Positions 55,801 through 63,800 of a DNA stretch of 64,000 nucleotides are shown here, piece by piece. Position 1 is the first letter of the stretch. Every line of letters starts with the position of its first letter. The stretch is from positions 57,215,121 to 57,279,120 of the forward strand of contig NC_134846.1 in assembly GCF_965363235.1 (NCBI RefSeq), given 5' to 3'. Position numbers and translations under genes: made by a program. The stretch is from Mytilus galloprovincialis (taxonomy: Eukaryota > Mollusca > Bivalvia > Mytilida > Mytilidae). Under the pieces are notes generated by a model that was not told the origin of the DNA, ran no database searches, and was given only the letters and a program-made list of their open reading frames with translations.

Positions 55801-58800
55801 TAAGTCCCCTGCTGGCGGCCATCTTTGATGATGGATCGGCTACAAATTAACAACACTTGGTCAGCACCACATAAGGAACATTCATGCCATGTTTGGTTTC
55901 ATTCCATTCAGTGGTTCACTAGAAGAAGTCATTTGTATGCATTTCCAATAGGGTCCTATGTTAAACTAAGTCCCCGATGTTGGCCATCTTTTATGATGGA
56001 TCGGCAACAAAGTAACAACACTTGGTCAGCACCTCATAAGGAACATTCATGCCATGTTTGGTTTCATTCCATTCAATGGTTCTCTAAAAGAAGTCATTTG
56101 TATGCATTTCCCATAGGGTCCTATGTTAAACTAAGTCCCCCGCTGGCGGCCATCTTGGATGATGGATCGGCTACAAAGTAACAACACTTGGTCAGCACCC
56201 CATAAGGAACATTCATGCTATGTTTGGTTTTATTCCATTCAGTGGTTCTCTAAAAGAAGTCATTTGTATGCATTTCCCATAGGGTCCTATGTTAAACTAA
56301 GTCCCCTGCTGGCGGCCATCTTTGATGATGGATCGGCTACAAAGTAACAACACTTGGTCAGCACCACATAAGGAACATTCATGCCATGTTTGGTTTCATT
56401 CCATTCAGTGGTTCACTAGAAGAAGTCATTTGTATGCATTTCCAATAGGGTCCTATGTTAAACTATGTCCCCGCTGATGGCCATCTTGGATAATGGATCG
56501 GCTACAAAGTAACAACACTTGGTCAGCACTCCATAAGGAACATTCATGCTATGTTTGGTTTCATTCCATTTAGTGGTTCTCTAGAAGAAGTCATTTGTAT
56601 GCATTTCCCATAGGGTCCTATGTTAAACTAAGTCCCCCGCTGGCGGCAATCTTGGATGATGGGTAGGCTACAAAGTAACAACACTTGGTCAGCACCCCAT
56701 AAGGATAATTCATGCTATGTTTGGTTTTATTCCATTCAGTGGTTCTCTAAAAGAAGTCATTTGTATGCATTTCCCATAGGGTCCTATGTTAAACTAAGTC
56801 CCCGGCTGGCGGCCATCTTGGATGATGGATCGGCAACAAAGTAACAACACTTGGTCAGCACCTCATAAGGAACATTCATGCCATGTTTGGTTTCATTCCA
56901 TTCAATGGTTCTCTAAAAGAAGTCATTTGTATGCATTTCCCTTCAGGCCAGGTGAGCTAAAAATGGTTAAAAATTGACTATAAAAGGGCAATAATTCCTA
57001 AAGGGGTCAAGTGACCATTTCGGTCATGTTGACTTATTTGTAAATCTTACTTTGCTGAACATTATTGCTGTTAAAGGTTTATCTCTATCTATAATAATAT
57101 TCAAGATAATAACCAAAAACAGTGAAATTTCCTTAAAACTACCAATTTAGGGGCAGCAACCCAACAACGGATTGTCCAATTCATCTGAAAATTTCATAGA
57201 TCTTGACATGATAGACAATTTCACCCCCGTCAGATTTGCTATAATTGCTTTGGTATTTGAGTTATAAGCCAAAAACTGCATTTTACCCCTATGTTCTATT
57301 TTTAGCCATGGCGGCCATCTTGGTTGGTTGGCTGGGTCACCAGACACATTTTTCAAACTAGATACCCCAATGATGATTGTGGCCAAGTTTTGTTTAATTT
57401 GGCTCAGTAGTTTCAGAGGAGAAGATTTTTGTAAAAGTTAACGACGACGGACGCAAAGTGATGGGAAAAGCTCACTTGGCCCTTCGGGCCAGTTGAGCTA
57501 AAAAGAGTAGCCATGGTAAAAGAAATAGTGCACAACACAAAGTATGTGCACATCTTTATGTTTTTGGTAGCAGTGGTCATATGAAAAAATCAGACAATTT
57601 TGAATCTAGAGATCCTTAGGATTGTTATGTCTTTGTTTCATGTCAATTGAGTTGCAGCCAAGTGATGACAACAGCTCATTATAGCCATTCATGAAAACTG
57701 CTACATGCGAAAAAAACTATTATTTACCTAATCCATTATGTTTTGTGTGTTTTTATTTTGTTAAGGTTTATGTACCCTTCTGTAGCCATTTTTGTACGAA
57801 TTTTTCAAACCTCAATTGTATCAAAACTAAAGATATAATAAATAATAGAGATAGGCCATGTAGTACATGTTCCAAGGGGAAACTTGATGCAAAGCATTAT
57901 TTTTTACTATTTCATTGCATTTGATAGAAAAAGAGAACTTTGTGGCAAATAAATCAAGATTTTTATAGAAAATCCACAGCCTTTAATACAGAGATTTTTG
58001 TTATAAAATTTGAAACATAAATTACTCACTTGATTTTCTATGATGTGCTAGTGTTTATTTTTTACAAAAAGTTCTAAGTAACCTGTAAATTCCAAAACAC
58101 CTCGTGCTGAGTCACTAAAGTCGAGCACACCCTAAAAGGTGTACTTGATTTTGGCCATATTTATACTTGTCTTAACCAATAACTACATTTATAAACTTAT
58201 TTTAAGGAAATCAATGCTAGCACTGCATGCAATAATCCTATATCTATCAGTCATCAAATTGCCGATTATGAGAGTACAAGGATAAAGGCTGTGGATTTTC
58301 TATAAAAATCTTGATTTATTTGCCACAAAGTACTCTTTTTCTATGAAATGCAATGGAACAGTAAAAAATAATGCTTTGCATCAAGTTTCCCCTTGGAATA
58401 TGTACAAAATGGCCTATCTCTATTATTCATAATATCTGTAGTTTTGATACAATTGAAGTTTGAAAAATTCGTACAAAAATGGCTACAGAAGGGTACATAA
58501 ACTGTGTAGGCTCTTGATCCTATTCAAAATAAAAAATAAATTTGTGGCTGAGATTTTGTTATGCAACAACTTACCTTCAATGTTAAAAATAACTGCAATG
58601 CATTGGACACTGGTGATGGCTTAGGTAAACCAAAATAATGGCAAGTTCTGAAGAAAACAAGGTACCCAAAACACCATATGTATCCAAATACCTGACATTT
58701 TCTGTAAAAACAAAACAATATGTTAAAAATGTAGTTACAGATTTATAAGTTCTGTATTTAACCTAAATATTTTGAATGCTAATTTGTAGATTGAATCTAC

Positions 58801-60570
58801 TCCATCGTCCACTCATTATCCAAGAACTTTGTACATGTAACAACTGTTACTGAGTACTCAAAACATGAGATGATGAGTAAAAACACTGAAATTTCTTGAC
58901 TACTGCATTATATGTAATGAATATGATTGATTTTTTTAAGTTAAAAATTTTTAAGAGCAAGGTCTTTCATGAACTGTACATTATCAACAAGGTCACATGT
59001 AGCCTGACAAATGGACAGATACATACTAAAACTATCATTTTAAACATCTGAAATAGCTGACATTGTACTTTCATTATCTGAGAAACAAATCTAATCAAAT
59101 TAATTAGTATGTTTTATTAGAAATTGCTTCCTATTTATATTATATTATATATAGATAAGATAAGATATATGTATGTAGCAATAGCCTGACTTGGTACAGA
59201 CTCCAAAAGTGGGTTGTGTTGGCAGGCTTGATAACTATTAGTTTGATGTCCAAAGGTTGTTTTTTTTTCAGACAAGCTGGGGCCGTGGGATGTCTGCTTG
59301 TTTGTTCATGTTAGTGCCAGTGGTTCCATCATTTGTCTGTTACTACATGTAGCTAGACTTTAAGATTTAAATGTAAAGGGCACAAAAGAAAAATCTGCAA
59401 AGTCAAGCTAGCAACAGAATCACAACTACCCTTCAATCTACTTTATTTCAATAACTACATGTACCCTGAACAAGGAAATAAGCAGACAGCATATATATAC
59501 TTAGGAAGCCGAAGCTTAGGAAAGCTACTTTGTGAGTTTGTGGTCTAGTGGTTAAGACCGATGGCTACAGTGCTGAAGGTCCCGAGTTCAATTCTCACTC
59601 ACTGCTAAAAATATCAGTACATCAGAAGGGTAATTTTCACCCTCTCACACACATCTCTGGTACCCAGACCGGAGTTTAAACTAGAATGGGTACTTTGGGG
59701 GCCTCGGTTGGTCAAAGTTGTCCCCTACTTTGACCTGGAAATCAATCTTCTGATATCTCTCTGGTTTGTCTGTTTCCACCGAGTGGCCTGGTGGTTCTCT
59801 CCGAGTGCTTCAGCTTCCTCCACCATAAAAACAGACTTCCCGGTGTCCTACACACTCCCTTTGGCAGTGTTTGGTGAGGGAGGGTAGGAGGGGTCCTGAT
59901 CCCAAAATCCCCGGCTTAAAAACACCAGATCCCAAATTCCCGGGCTTAAAAACCCAAAATCCTGAGGTCCCGAAATTCGAAAAAAAGAATTCCCAGATCC
60001 CGAAAGGGTCAATCCCGAAATCCCGAGCTTAAAAACACCCAATCCCGGAGTCCCGATAAAGGTCCTATCCACCCTCTTTGGTGGGGATTGTTCTGGTGAT
60101 GGGATAATATTGTAAAGGACACATCTCCATTAATCCTTAGGGACGCTCCCTGTACCCTTGCAGTCAATCAAGGGGTGCGTCTAAATTAGCAGAATCTCGA
60201 AGTACATACATAGATACTCACTACTAGTACTACAGTTTTTAACAATAACATAGATTACTTCATATCAGCTTTCATTCGTCGATCTTGAATTAATATATAT
60301 GTATGATTTGAATTTTGGAATAAATGGTTCCAGAAACCCATATAAACACCCTTTTATATACCTTGGTCCACAGATTTTTATCAGTAGACAACTTCCGATT
60401 ACCAATACCAGGGAGTGGTAAATATGTATGTGACAGTTCACAACAGCAAGAACAGCGCCTGCTATACTACATAGTAGTCTCTTTCTGTCTGGGTCTGTTA
60501 TTTGTCTAACAAATAGTCCAATGCCAAAAGACACAACCAGTATAATTCCATAAATCACGTCGTCCTGCAT
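43552..60570 (-). CDS. MBOAT7: MBOAT7-type lysophosphatidylinositol acyltransferase (seven exons)
   Basis: Spliced minus-strand model 60570-60362, 58701-58575, 50046-49884, 46583-46432, 45999-45791, 44666-44487, 43897-43552: 1386 nt, 461 residues, all junctions GT-AG and in phase (human MBOAT7 is about 472). The enzyme is a multi-pass ER protein that transfers arachidonoyl-CoA to lysophosphatidylinositol in the Lands cycle. Diagnostic blocks are FGLPKPSPVSNALQLFLTLK, LQYSYCYIGLFTGPYYKYRT, SLGAYPVEAKAKYGQGPT, SWNMTVQYWL with Asn324, FWHGIHPGYYLSF with His359, and FDYMCMGFLLLKLDLTLAYW. The Asn-His pair is 35 residues apart, as in the human enzyme, and the C-terminus is Lys-rich. The 17-kb gene is mostly intron, with intron 2 alone 8.5 kb. 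On the minus strand an AATAAA lies at 43400-43395. Confidence 0.93.
44315..44405 (+). repeat. dispersed repeat family A fragment in MBOAT7 intron 6 region
   Basis: AGAGGGACATTCAAACTCAT, then AATCGAAAATAAAACAACC and CCATGGCTAAAAAAGAAA, the outer end of family A. It is antisense to MBOAT7, between exons 6 and 7. Confidence 0.6.
44487..44666 (-). CDS. MBOAT7: MBOAT7 exon 6 (catalytic Asn)
   Basis: Acceptor CTTTTTTTTTAG, donor TATGG|GTAAAT; phase 2 in and out. It encodes YDYQTVYNLSIYGCE and RSWNMTVQYWLSAFVHRR. Confidence 0.9.
44810..45430 (+). repeat. dispersed repeat family E, copy interrupted by family C
   Basis: It shares with 62905-63690 the blocks GAGTGCAGCCTGATACAACT-like, CCTGAACAGTTGGGGCAA, ACAATATTCAAGCTTGAT, ATCTTACAAATCTATTG, CAATTGAAGATTACTT and GATCCATAGACTTAAACACA. 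A family C end (TTGTCTCATTGGCAATCATA) at about 44926-44978 sits in the middle. It lies in MBOAT7 intron 5. Confidence 0.65.
45791..45999 (-). CDS. MBOAT7: MBOAT7 exon 5
   Basis: Acceptor TTGTTACAG; phase 0 in. The donor chosen is CCAAAG|GTAGTG (ends 45791, phase 2) because it joins exon 6 in frame. The nearer CTCAG|GTCTTG at 45804 would not. It encodes FRTRLYMAWLVSES and GAYPVEAKAKYGQGPT. Confidence 0.87.
46241..46340 (+). repeat. 50-bp tandem duplication in MBOAT7 intron 4... two copies
   Basis: The stretch beginning ATAGTGGTGTCAGATATTTT (46241) is repeated at 46291 and ends in TATTGTACAGGAA both times, with very few differences. Confidence 0.8.
46432..46583 (-). CDS. MBOAT7: MBOAT7 exon 4
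   Basis: Acceptor TATTTCAG, donor ATTCAG|GTAATT; phase 1 in, 0 out. It starts with GPYYKYRTYEDF. Confidence 0.9.
46950..48195 (+). mobile_element. 5'-truncated LINE fragment in MBOAT7 intron 3
   Basis: It runs antisense to MBOAT7 between exons 3 and 4. It carries the RT C-terminal region, a short 3' UTR and a (TTGTA)n-type tail (about 48175-48195) following GCTCTCTTAGGGCGTCCTTG. It is a different family from the LINE at 38281-39290. Confidence 0.75.
46990..47935 (+). pseudogene. LINE RT C-terminal region with zinc-knuckle-like block
   Basis: Pieces read LYGSEIWGAG (about 47010), CNDFILEKL, CKYILGVNRKSTNNAVMAEV, PIQLSILLSILKYW, then in another frame LTKLRIGHHQLAIETGRHK and ICKLCEEEVEDEIHFLLRC (47665-47720), a C..C...H...C knuckle typical of this LINE group. 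Stops at 47454 and 47816 and a frame change between 47456 and 47537 show it is dead. Confidence 0.8.
48250..48790 (+). repeat. 3' tail of the RT retroelement, copy 2
   Basis: It matches 3076-3602 over its whole length, from CAGTCAGTTTAATTG and AACTGCTAGTAGTCTGTTGT to GGTCGGGTTGTTGTCTCTTT and CACATTCCCCATTTCC. No RT precedes it, so it is a 5'-truncated insertion. It lies in MBOAT7 intron 3. Confidence 0.8.
48800..49880. other. MBOAT7 intron 3, remaining part
   Basis: AT-rich intron sequence with no further feature seen. Confidence 0.4.
49884..50046 (-). CDS. MBOAT7: MBOAT7 exon 3
   Basis: Acceptor CATTTACAG, donor TTTACAG|GTCAGT; phase 0 in, 1 out. It encodes LVALGFEIHD, a charged loop, then LDILQYSYCYIGLFT. 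Confidence 0.9.
51521..56960 (+). mobile_element. Helitron-like element (inner copy) carrying the tandem array
   Basis: The head CTAGAGGCTCTCAAGAGCAT at 51521 and GTATCGCTCACC match the outer head. The tail CTTCAGGCCAGGTGAGCTAA ends at 56960 and matches the outer tail. Flanking sequence is continuous across it (TTTACAAA before, AAATGGTTAAAAATTGAC after, as in the uninterrupted module at 50990-51030). This defines the boundaries and shows no clear target duplication, as expected for rolling-circle elements. The interior is almost entirely the 166-bp array. Confidence 0.7.
51640..56945 (+). repeat. 166-bp satellite-like tandem array with higher-order structure
   Basis: About 32 monomers of roughly 163-166 bp. 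Each contains GGCCATCTTGGATGATGGAT, AACAACACTTGGTCAGCA, AAGGAACATTCATGC, GTTTGGTTTCATTCCATT and GTCATTTGTATGCATTTCCC. Monomer variants recur in order: markers at 52515, 52681 and 52844 return 1655 bp later (10 monomers). Those at 54170, 54499, 54833 and 55330 return 1326 bp later (8 monomers). Each monomer has a 62-codon frame that shifts in the next one because 166 is not a multiple of 3. These frames are not genes. Confidence 0.9.
57766..58502. mobile_element. 737-bp long inverted repeat (foldback element) in MBOAT7 intron 2
   Basis: The left arm 57766-57984 (GTTTATGTACCCTTCTGTAG to AATCCACAGCCTT) is the reverse complement of 58285-58502 with scattered mismatches. The spacer 57985-58284 is unique. 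It has no transposase frame, and no target duplication was recognised. The transcript could fold into a roughly 218-bp hairpin. Confidence 0.8.
58575..58701 (-). CDS. MBOAT7: MBOAT7 exon 2
   Basis: Acceptor TTTTTACAG, donor TTGAAG|GTAAGT; phase 2 in, 0 out. It encodes FGLPKPSPVSNALQ, one of the most conserved MBOAT7 blocks. Confidence 0.9.
58740..59530. other. MBOAT7 intron 1, left part
   Basis: AT-rich intron with a short TATATTATATTATATATAGA run at about 59136. Nothing else is recognised. Confidence 0.4.
59535..60190 (+). mobile_element. tRNA-derived SINE with an internal minisatellite
   Basis: The head has an RNA polymerase III A box TGGTCTAGTGG (59541-59551) and B box GAGTTCAATTC (59584-59594) about 32 bases apart, as in a tRNA gene. 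No folded cloverleaf with full acceptor stem was found. A conserved body follows, with GGTTCTCTCCGAGTGCTTCA and GCTTCCTCCACCATAAAAAC. The end is GTACCCTTGCAGTCAATCAA. It lies in MBOAT7 intron 1, antisense to the gene. Confidence 0.65.
59880..60070 (+). repeat. degenerate ATCCCGAAA-type minisatellite
   Basis: Repeats of 10-11 bases around AATCCCGAAA, alternating with CCCGGGCTTAAAAACACC, about a dozen imperfect units. It is unusually C-rich for this window and lies inside the SINE body. Confidence 0.7.
60362..60570 (-). CDS. MBOAT7: MBOAT7 exon 1
   Basis: It starts MQDDVIYGIILVVSF; the first two membrane segments follow. The upstream in-frame ATG (60642) would add 24 residues with no counterpart in the family, so the inner ATG is preferred. 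Donor CCAAG|GTATAT, phase 2. Confidence 0.82.
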
Positions 60571-60619
60571 TTTCCAAAAAACGCCTCCACATTGGAGATT
60601 AAAACTTCTAATTTGGAAT

Positions 60620-60725
60620 AGTATTCTCCGAAAGTAAGACAACTCGCCCCACTAGCAAATCGACCCACCTTTTCACCAACTCGCCCCACTTTCCAAAAAA
60701 TCGCCCAAAAGTTAACCAAAATTTT
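60620..60725 (-). repeat. short ACTCGCCCCAC repeat near the MBOAT7 start
   Basis: ACTCGCCCCACT occurs at about 60643 and 60680, with related TCGACCCACC and ATCGCCCAAAA between and after. It lies 50-150 bp upstream of the MBOAT7 ATG, in the 5' UTR or promoter region. Confidence 0.5.
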
Positions 60726-60799
60726 CATATCGATCCGCATATGAAAGTTATGAAAAGGGCTCACAGGCACTTGTCTCAGAAAAAAAATCCTATTTACCT

Positions 60800-61900
60800 T
60801 GACATAACACAAGGTACTTAACTTGCATTTTAGAAAAATGTCTTTAGTGAAAAATGTCAGGCGGTGACGAAATTCCGTTATATGTACCGCTTTCTAGACT
60901 GTCATTCCCACTAAAACTTGTTATATCGTAAATCTAAATTGATTTATCTTTACAATGATGTATAACACGCCTACATTTGTTGTCACCAGAATCATCCGTA
61001 GCAATCCTACACAATACTTGTCGTAAATATTTATGCCAACCGCTGATGACTGAATTGGAAATAAACGCAGATTTATGGACAACGACTCAATGCTCTTGCA
61101 ACACCCTACTTAAACAGTCTAAACTATACTAGCACTAATAATCCGAAGTATGGGAATCGTGGCATAAAAAAGTATATAAATTCAGTTTGGATTCTTGAAA
61201 GAATTTGATAACGGCAATTAAAGAAATACTTATTATATTATGTACAAATTACGGCATAGCTGTTATACCACGACAAAGTATGGGAAGAGAAGATCTGGTT
61301 ACGAGGCATCAAGACCATGGAACTGTCTATCAATCTATGGCATGTTCCAAAATTTTATATTAACATGCTTTTTTTCAGCTGCGCACTCGTTTAATCCATG
61401 CGTCGTTCGGTCACGCATTGTCTTATTTTTGATATTCAAATATGGCGATTAGTTATACTATAATTCACATTTAAATGTATTGACAATGTTCTTTCCATTA
61501 ACAATCCAAACTTTTCTGATTGGATTCCATTTATATATATCTTTCAGAATATACTCAATATGTTTCAATACTGTATGCCATAACCCTTTAATGTAAATGT
61601 GTTTGTGTTAAGAAATATTGTCTATTGTCTATCTTTCAGAGCTAAAAATTAAAACAACAGACACGGCTTCCACTGCATCATTTTCATACTTATACCTCGA
61701 ATTTGACATAGGATGTCACCTAAATCCATAACAGAATATATAACAAACGAGAGGATTTTAATTTTGAAATTATCAATTTCCTCAACTTTAAGCATAGCGC
61801 AATATATCGATTTCGGTAGAGTTTGCAGCTGCTACTCAGACTTAAACGTCTCTGAACAAGTGTTATGTCAAATAACGTCTCGTATTTTGTCTGTTTGTTT
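60800..61900. other. region upstream of MBOAT7, no feature seen
   Basis: The MBOAT7 promoter should be in the first part, but no distinctive element was recognised. No other exon is supportable. Confidence 0.4.
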
Positions 61901-61904
61901 TGTT

Positions 61905-61960
61905 CACCAATTGCTGTCAATATAATGGAATTTTATTCTACTGTCATATAGTTTTAGAGT
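61905..61960 (+). repeat. dispersed repeat family D, small fragment
   Basis: TGCTGTCAATATAATGGAAT, then CTACTGTCATATAG, matches the middle of the first half of family D (24565-24600). Confidence 0.5.
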
Positions 61961-61984
61961 TTTAGATTGATTTTAAACCTGTGG

Positions 61985-62220
61985 TGGTTCATGGTGTATG
62001 TGTTTTTTTCATACAGATTAGACCGTTGGTGTTCCTGTTTGAATTGTTTAACGCAAGTCATTTTGGACCCTTTATAGCTTGCTGTTCTGTGCAAGCTAAG
62101 GCTCATGGTTGAAGACCTTACTTTGACCTATAATTGTTGACTTTAAAAAAAAAAATCCTTCTTTGTGATTTTGGATGGAGAGTTGTCTCATTGGCACTCA
62201 TACCTCATCTTCTGATCTAT
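61985..62220 (+). repeat. dispersed repeat family C, longest copy
   Basis: It contains TAGACCGTTGGTGTTCCTGT, CGCAAGTCATTTTGGACCCT, GTTGAAGACCTTACTTTGAC and AGAGTTGTCTCATTGGCACT, then CATACCTCATCTTCT. It extends the family about 130 bp further left than the copy at 20395. Confidence 0.65.
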
Positions 62221-62224
62221 ATTG

Positions 62225-62900
62225 TATGCAAGAAGAATAAATTAATGAATGTGGAAAATTTAAATAACGATCAGCTTAGCGCCACGTTTTTTTTTATTAA
62301 GCTTGAATGTAAAGCAACATAACAGTAAGATACGAATTTATTGGCACTTATCAGTGCAGAATCCACAAGGTATGGGAATCTTATCTTGCAAGTTAGTACA
62401 CTGCTCCACAGACAGGTTTTATTGCATTATTTCAGTACATTTACATCTGTTTTATTTTACTGGTATGCTTTGTGTGCTTTTTTAAAATTGCTACTTGGTT
62501 GTTGTATTTTTTCCAGTCCTCAGTAAACTATTCATTATTAGTTGGATGGATGTCAGGAGTTAGAAAGCTCAATACAAGCTGGTCTTTTTTGTTTCATATA
62601 AAGCTTGTATGATATGATTCTTTTAACAACTTAATTAAAACTAAGAATTTTTTGACAGACACCATGGTCAGTATAATTTTTTAGTTCACTGCACTCACTT
62701 TAAACTAACAACTCTTACTGAAGCAATTTGTTAAATATTTTACCAGTTGATCAGTTTGTGGGAGATTTGGTAAACTATGAAATTCCAAGTGATATCCCTT
62801 AGCCTACTGAATAAGGACAGTAATTGACCTTCAATTGAGTACTCCTGCAATGTTAATTCTTAATGGTGTCATAAGAACTTATTCTGATGTGTCTCTAATA
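62225..62900. other. intergenic, no feature seen
   Basis: AT-rich sequence; open frames are short and lack domains. Confidence 0.4.
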
Positions 62901-62904
62901 ATAA

Positions 62905-63690
62905 TAAACCAGGTGCTCCGCAGGGCGCAGCTTTATACGACCGCAGAGGTCGACCCCTGAACAGTTGGGGCAAGATGTACACAACATTCAAGCTTGATGA
63001 CATAATATGAGTTTCTGACACCAAATAAATGTCAAGATCTTACAAATGTATTGTGCAATATTGTGCAATTGAAGATTTCTTCTTCAAACTTTCAAAAAAT
63101 TTGGAATTTGAGAAATTTGGGTACAAAATTTGAAAAAAGCTACCCCTCCCCTTTTTTTTTGCAATTAGTTTTTCTTTATACATAATTTATAAGAAGTGTA
63201 AGGGAGGTAAATCAGAACATACCCAATATTGTAATGTTAAATGTTTTTGAGTTACCTCTCTTACACTGCGTTTAAATTGTCTTTATTGTACATTGATGAC
63301 CAGAAAAACCTAGTTTTTCCCCTTTTTCCCCTAATTCTAAACAATGTTGAGCGATAACCCCCAAAGTCAATACTAACCATCCCTTCACGATATGGAAACT
63401 TGTGGTATAATTTCAAAGAGATTCATACATTTAAACACAAGTTATTGTTTGAAAACTACAAAAATGCTTATTTTGGGCCCCCTTTTTGGCCCACTAATTC
63501 CTAAACTATTGGGACCAGAACCCCCAAAATCAATCCCAACCTTCCGTTAGTGGTATTGAACCTTCTGGTAAAAAATTATAGAGATCCATTCACTTAAACA
63601 AAAGTTATTGTCCAGAAACAAAATGTGTCTTCGGACGATGACGCAGACGACATGATACCATTATAAAGACACAAAAATTTGTTTGCGGTC
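62905..63690 (+). repeat. dispersed repeat family E, long copy
   Basis: It starts AGGTGCTCCGCAGGGCGCAG, then ACGACCGCAGAGGTCGACCC and CCTGAACAGTTGGGGCAAG. It contains internally repeated ACACAAGTTATTG-type segments (63432 and, diverged, 63597) and ends CGGACGATGACGCAGACGAC, then a TTTGCGGTCATATAAAAAC block. The copy at 44810 matches most of it. Confidence 0.65.
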
Positions 63691-63717
63691 ATATAAAAAC
63701 TTGGACAGGCTATAATA

Positions 63718-63800
63718 AATATAATAATAAATTCTTTATTTAAAGAGGGTAAACACAGTTAGTTACAATAACTAATCTTCCCTGAGGCCCTCAAAATAAT
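63718..63800 (+). repeat. retroelement 3'-end-like fragment
   Basis: AATAAATTCTTTATTTAAAG, then CTTCCCTGAGGCCCTC; compare 17881-17955. Confidence 0.4.

Larger units (their letters stand above)
50281..57502 (+). mobile_element. Helitron-like non-autonomous element (outer copy) split by a nested relative
   Basis: The head CTAGAGGCTCTCAAGAGCCT at 50281 forms a small hairpin (GGCTC 50286-50290 with GAGCC 50295-50299) followed by GTGTCGCTCACC. The tail has a hairpin TGGCCC-TTC-GGGCCA at 57477-57491, followed by GTTGAGCTAAAA, a CTAA-type end a few bases after a hairpin as in Helitrons. Inside are 480-530-bp modules (50515-50985, 51005-51520, 56962-57440) starting AAAATTGACTATAAAGGGCA-like and ending in a TCAGAGGAGAAGATTTT-type block. 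The third module is separated from the first two by the nested inner element. No Rep/helicase frame exists. It occupies most of MBOAT7 intron 2, antisense to the gene. Confidence 0.65.

Noticed and set aside
51851-56844. More than twenty 62- to 118-codon open frames with near-identical peptides, looking like a repeated-domain protein family
   Set aside because: They come from a 166-bp tandem repeat whose length is not a multiple of 3, so the frame is lost at each unit; the longer ones arise where a monomer is shorter. No start context, splice sites or known domain support coding.
51640-56945. Regular repeat spacing resembling a CRISPR array
   Set aside because: The whole 166-bp unit is repeated without unique spacers, the locus is eukaryotic and there are no cas genes.
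57691-57924. Small Cys-containing frame suggesting a short secreted peptide
   Set aside because: It lies across the left arm of a long inverted repeat, with no signal peptide or splice context.
59535-59610. Functional tRNA gene
   Set aside because: A and B boxes are present, but no consistent acceptor stem was found and the sequence runs on into a SINE body.
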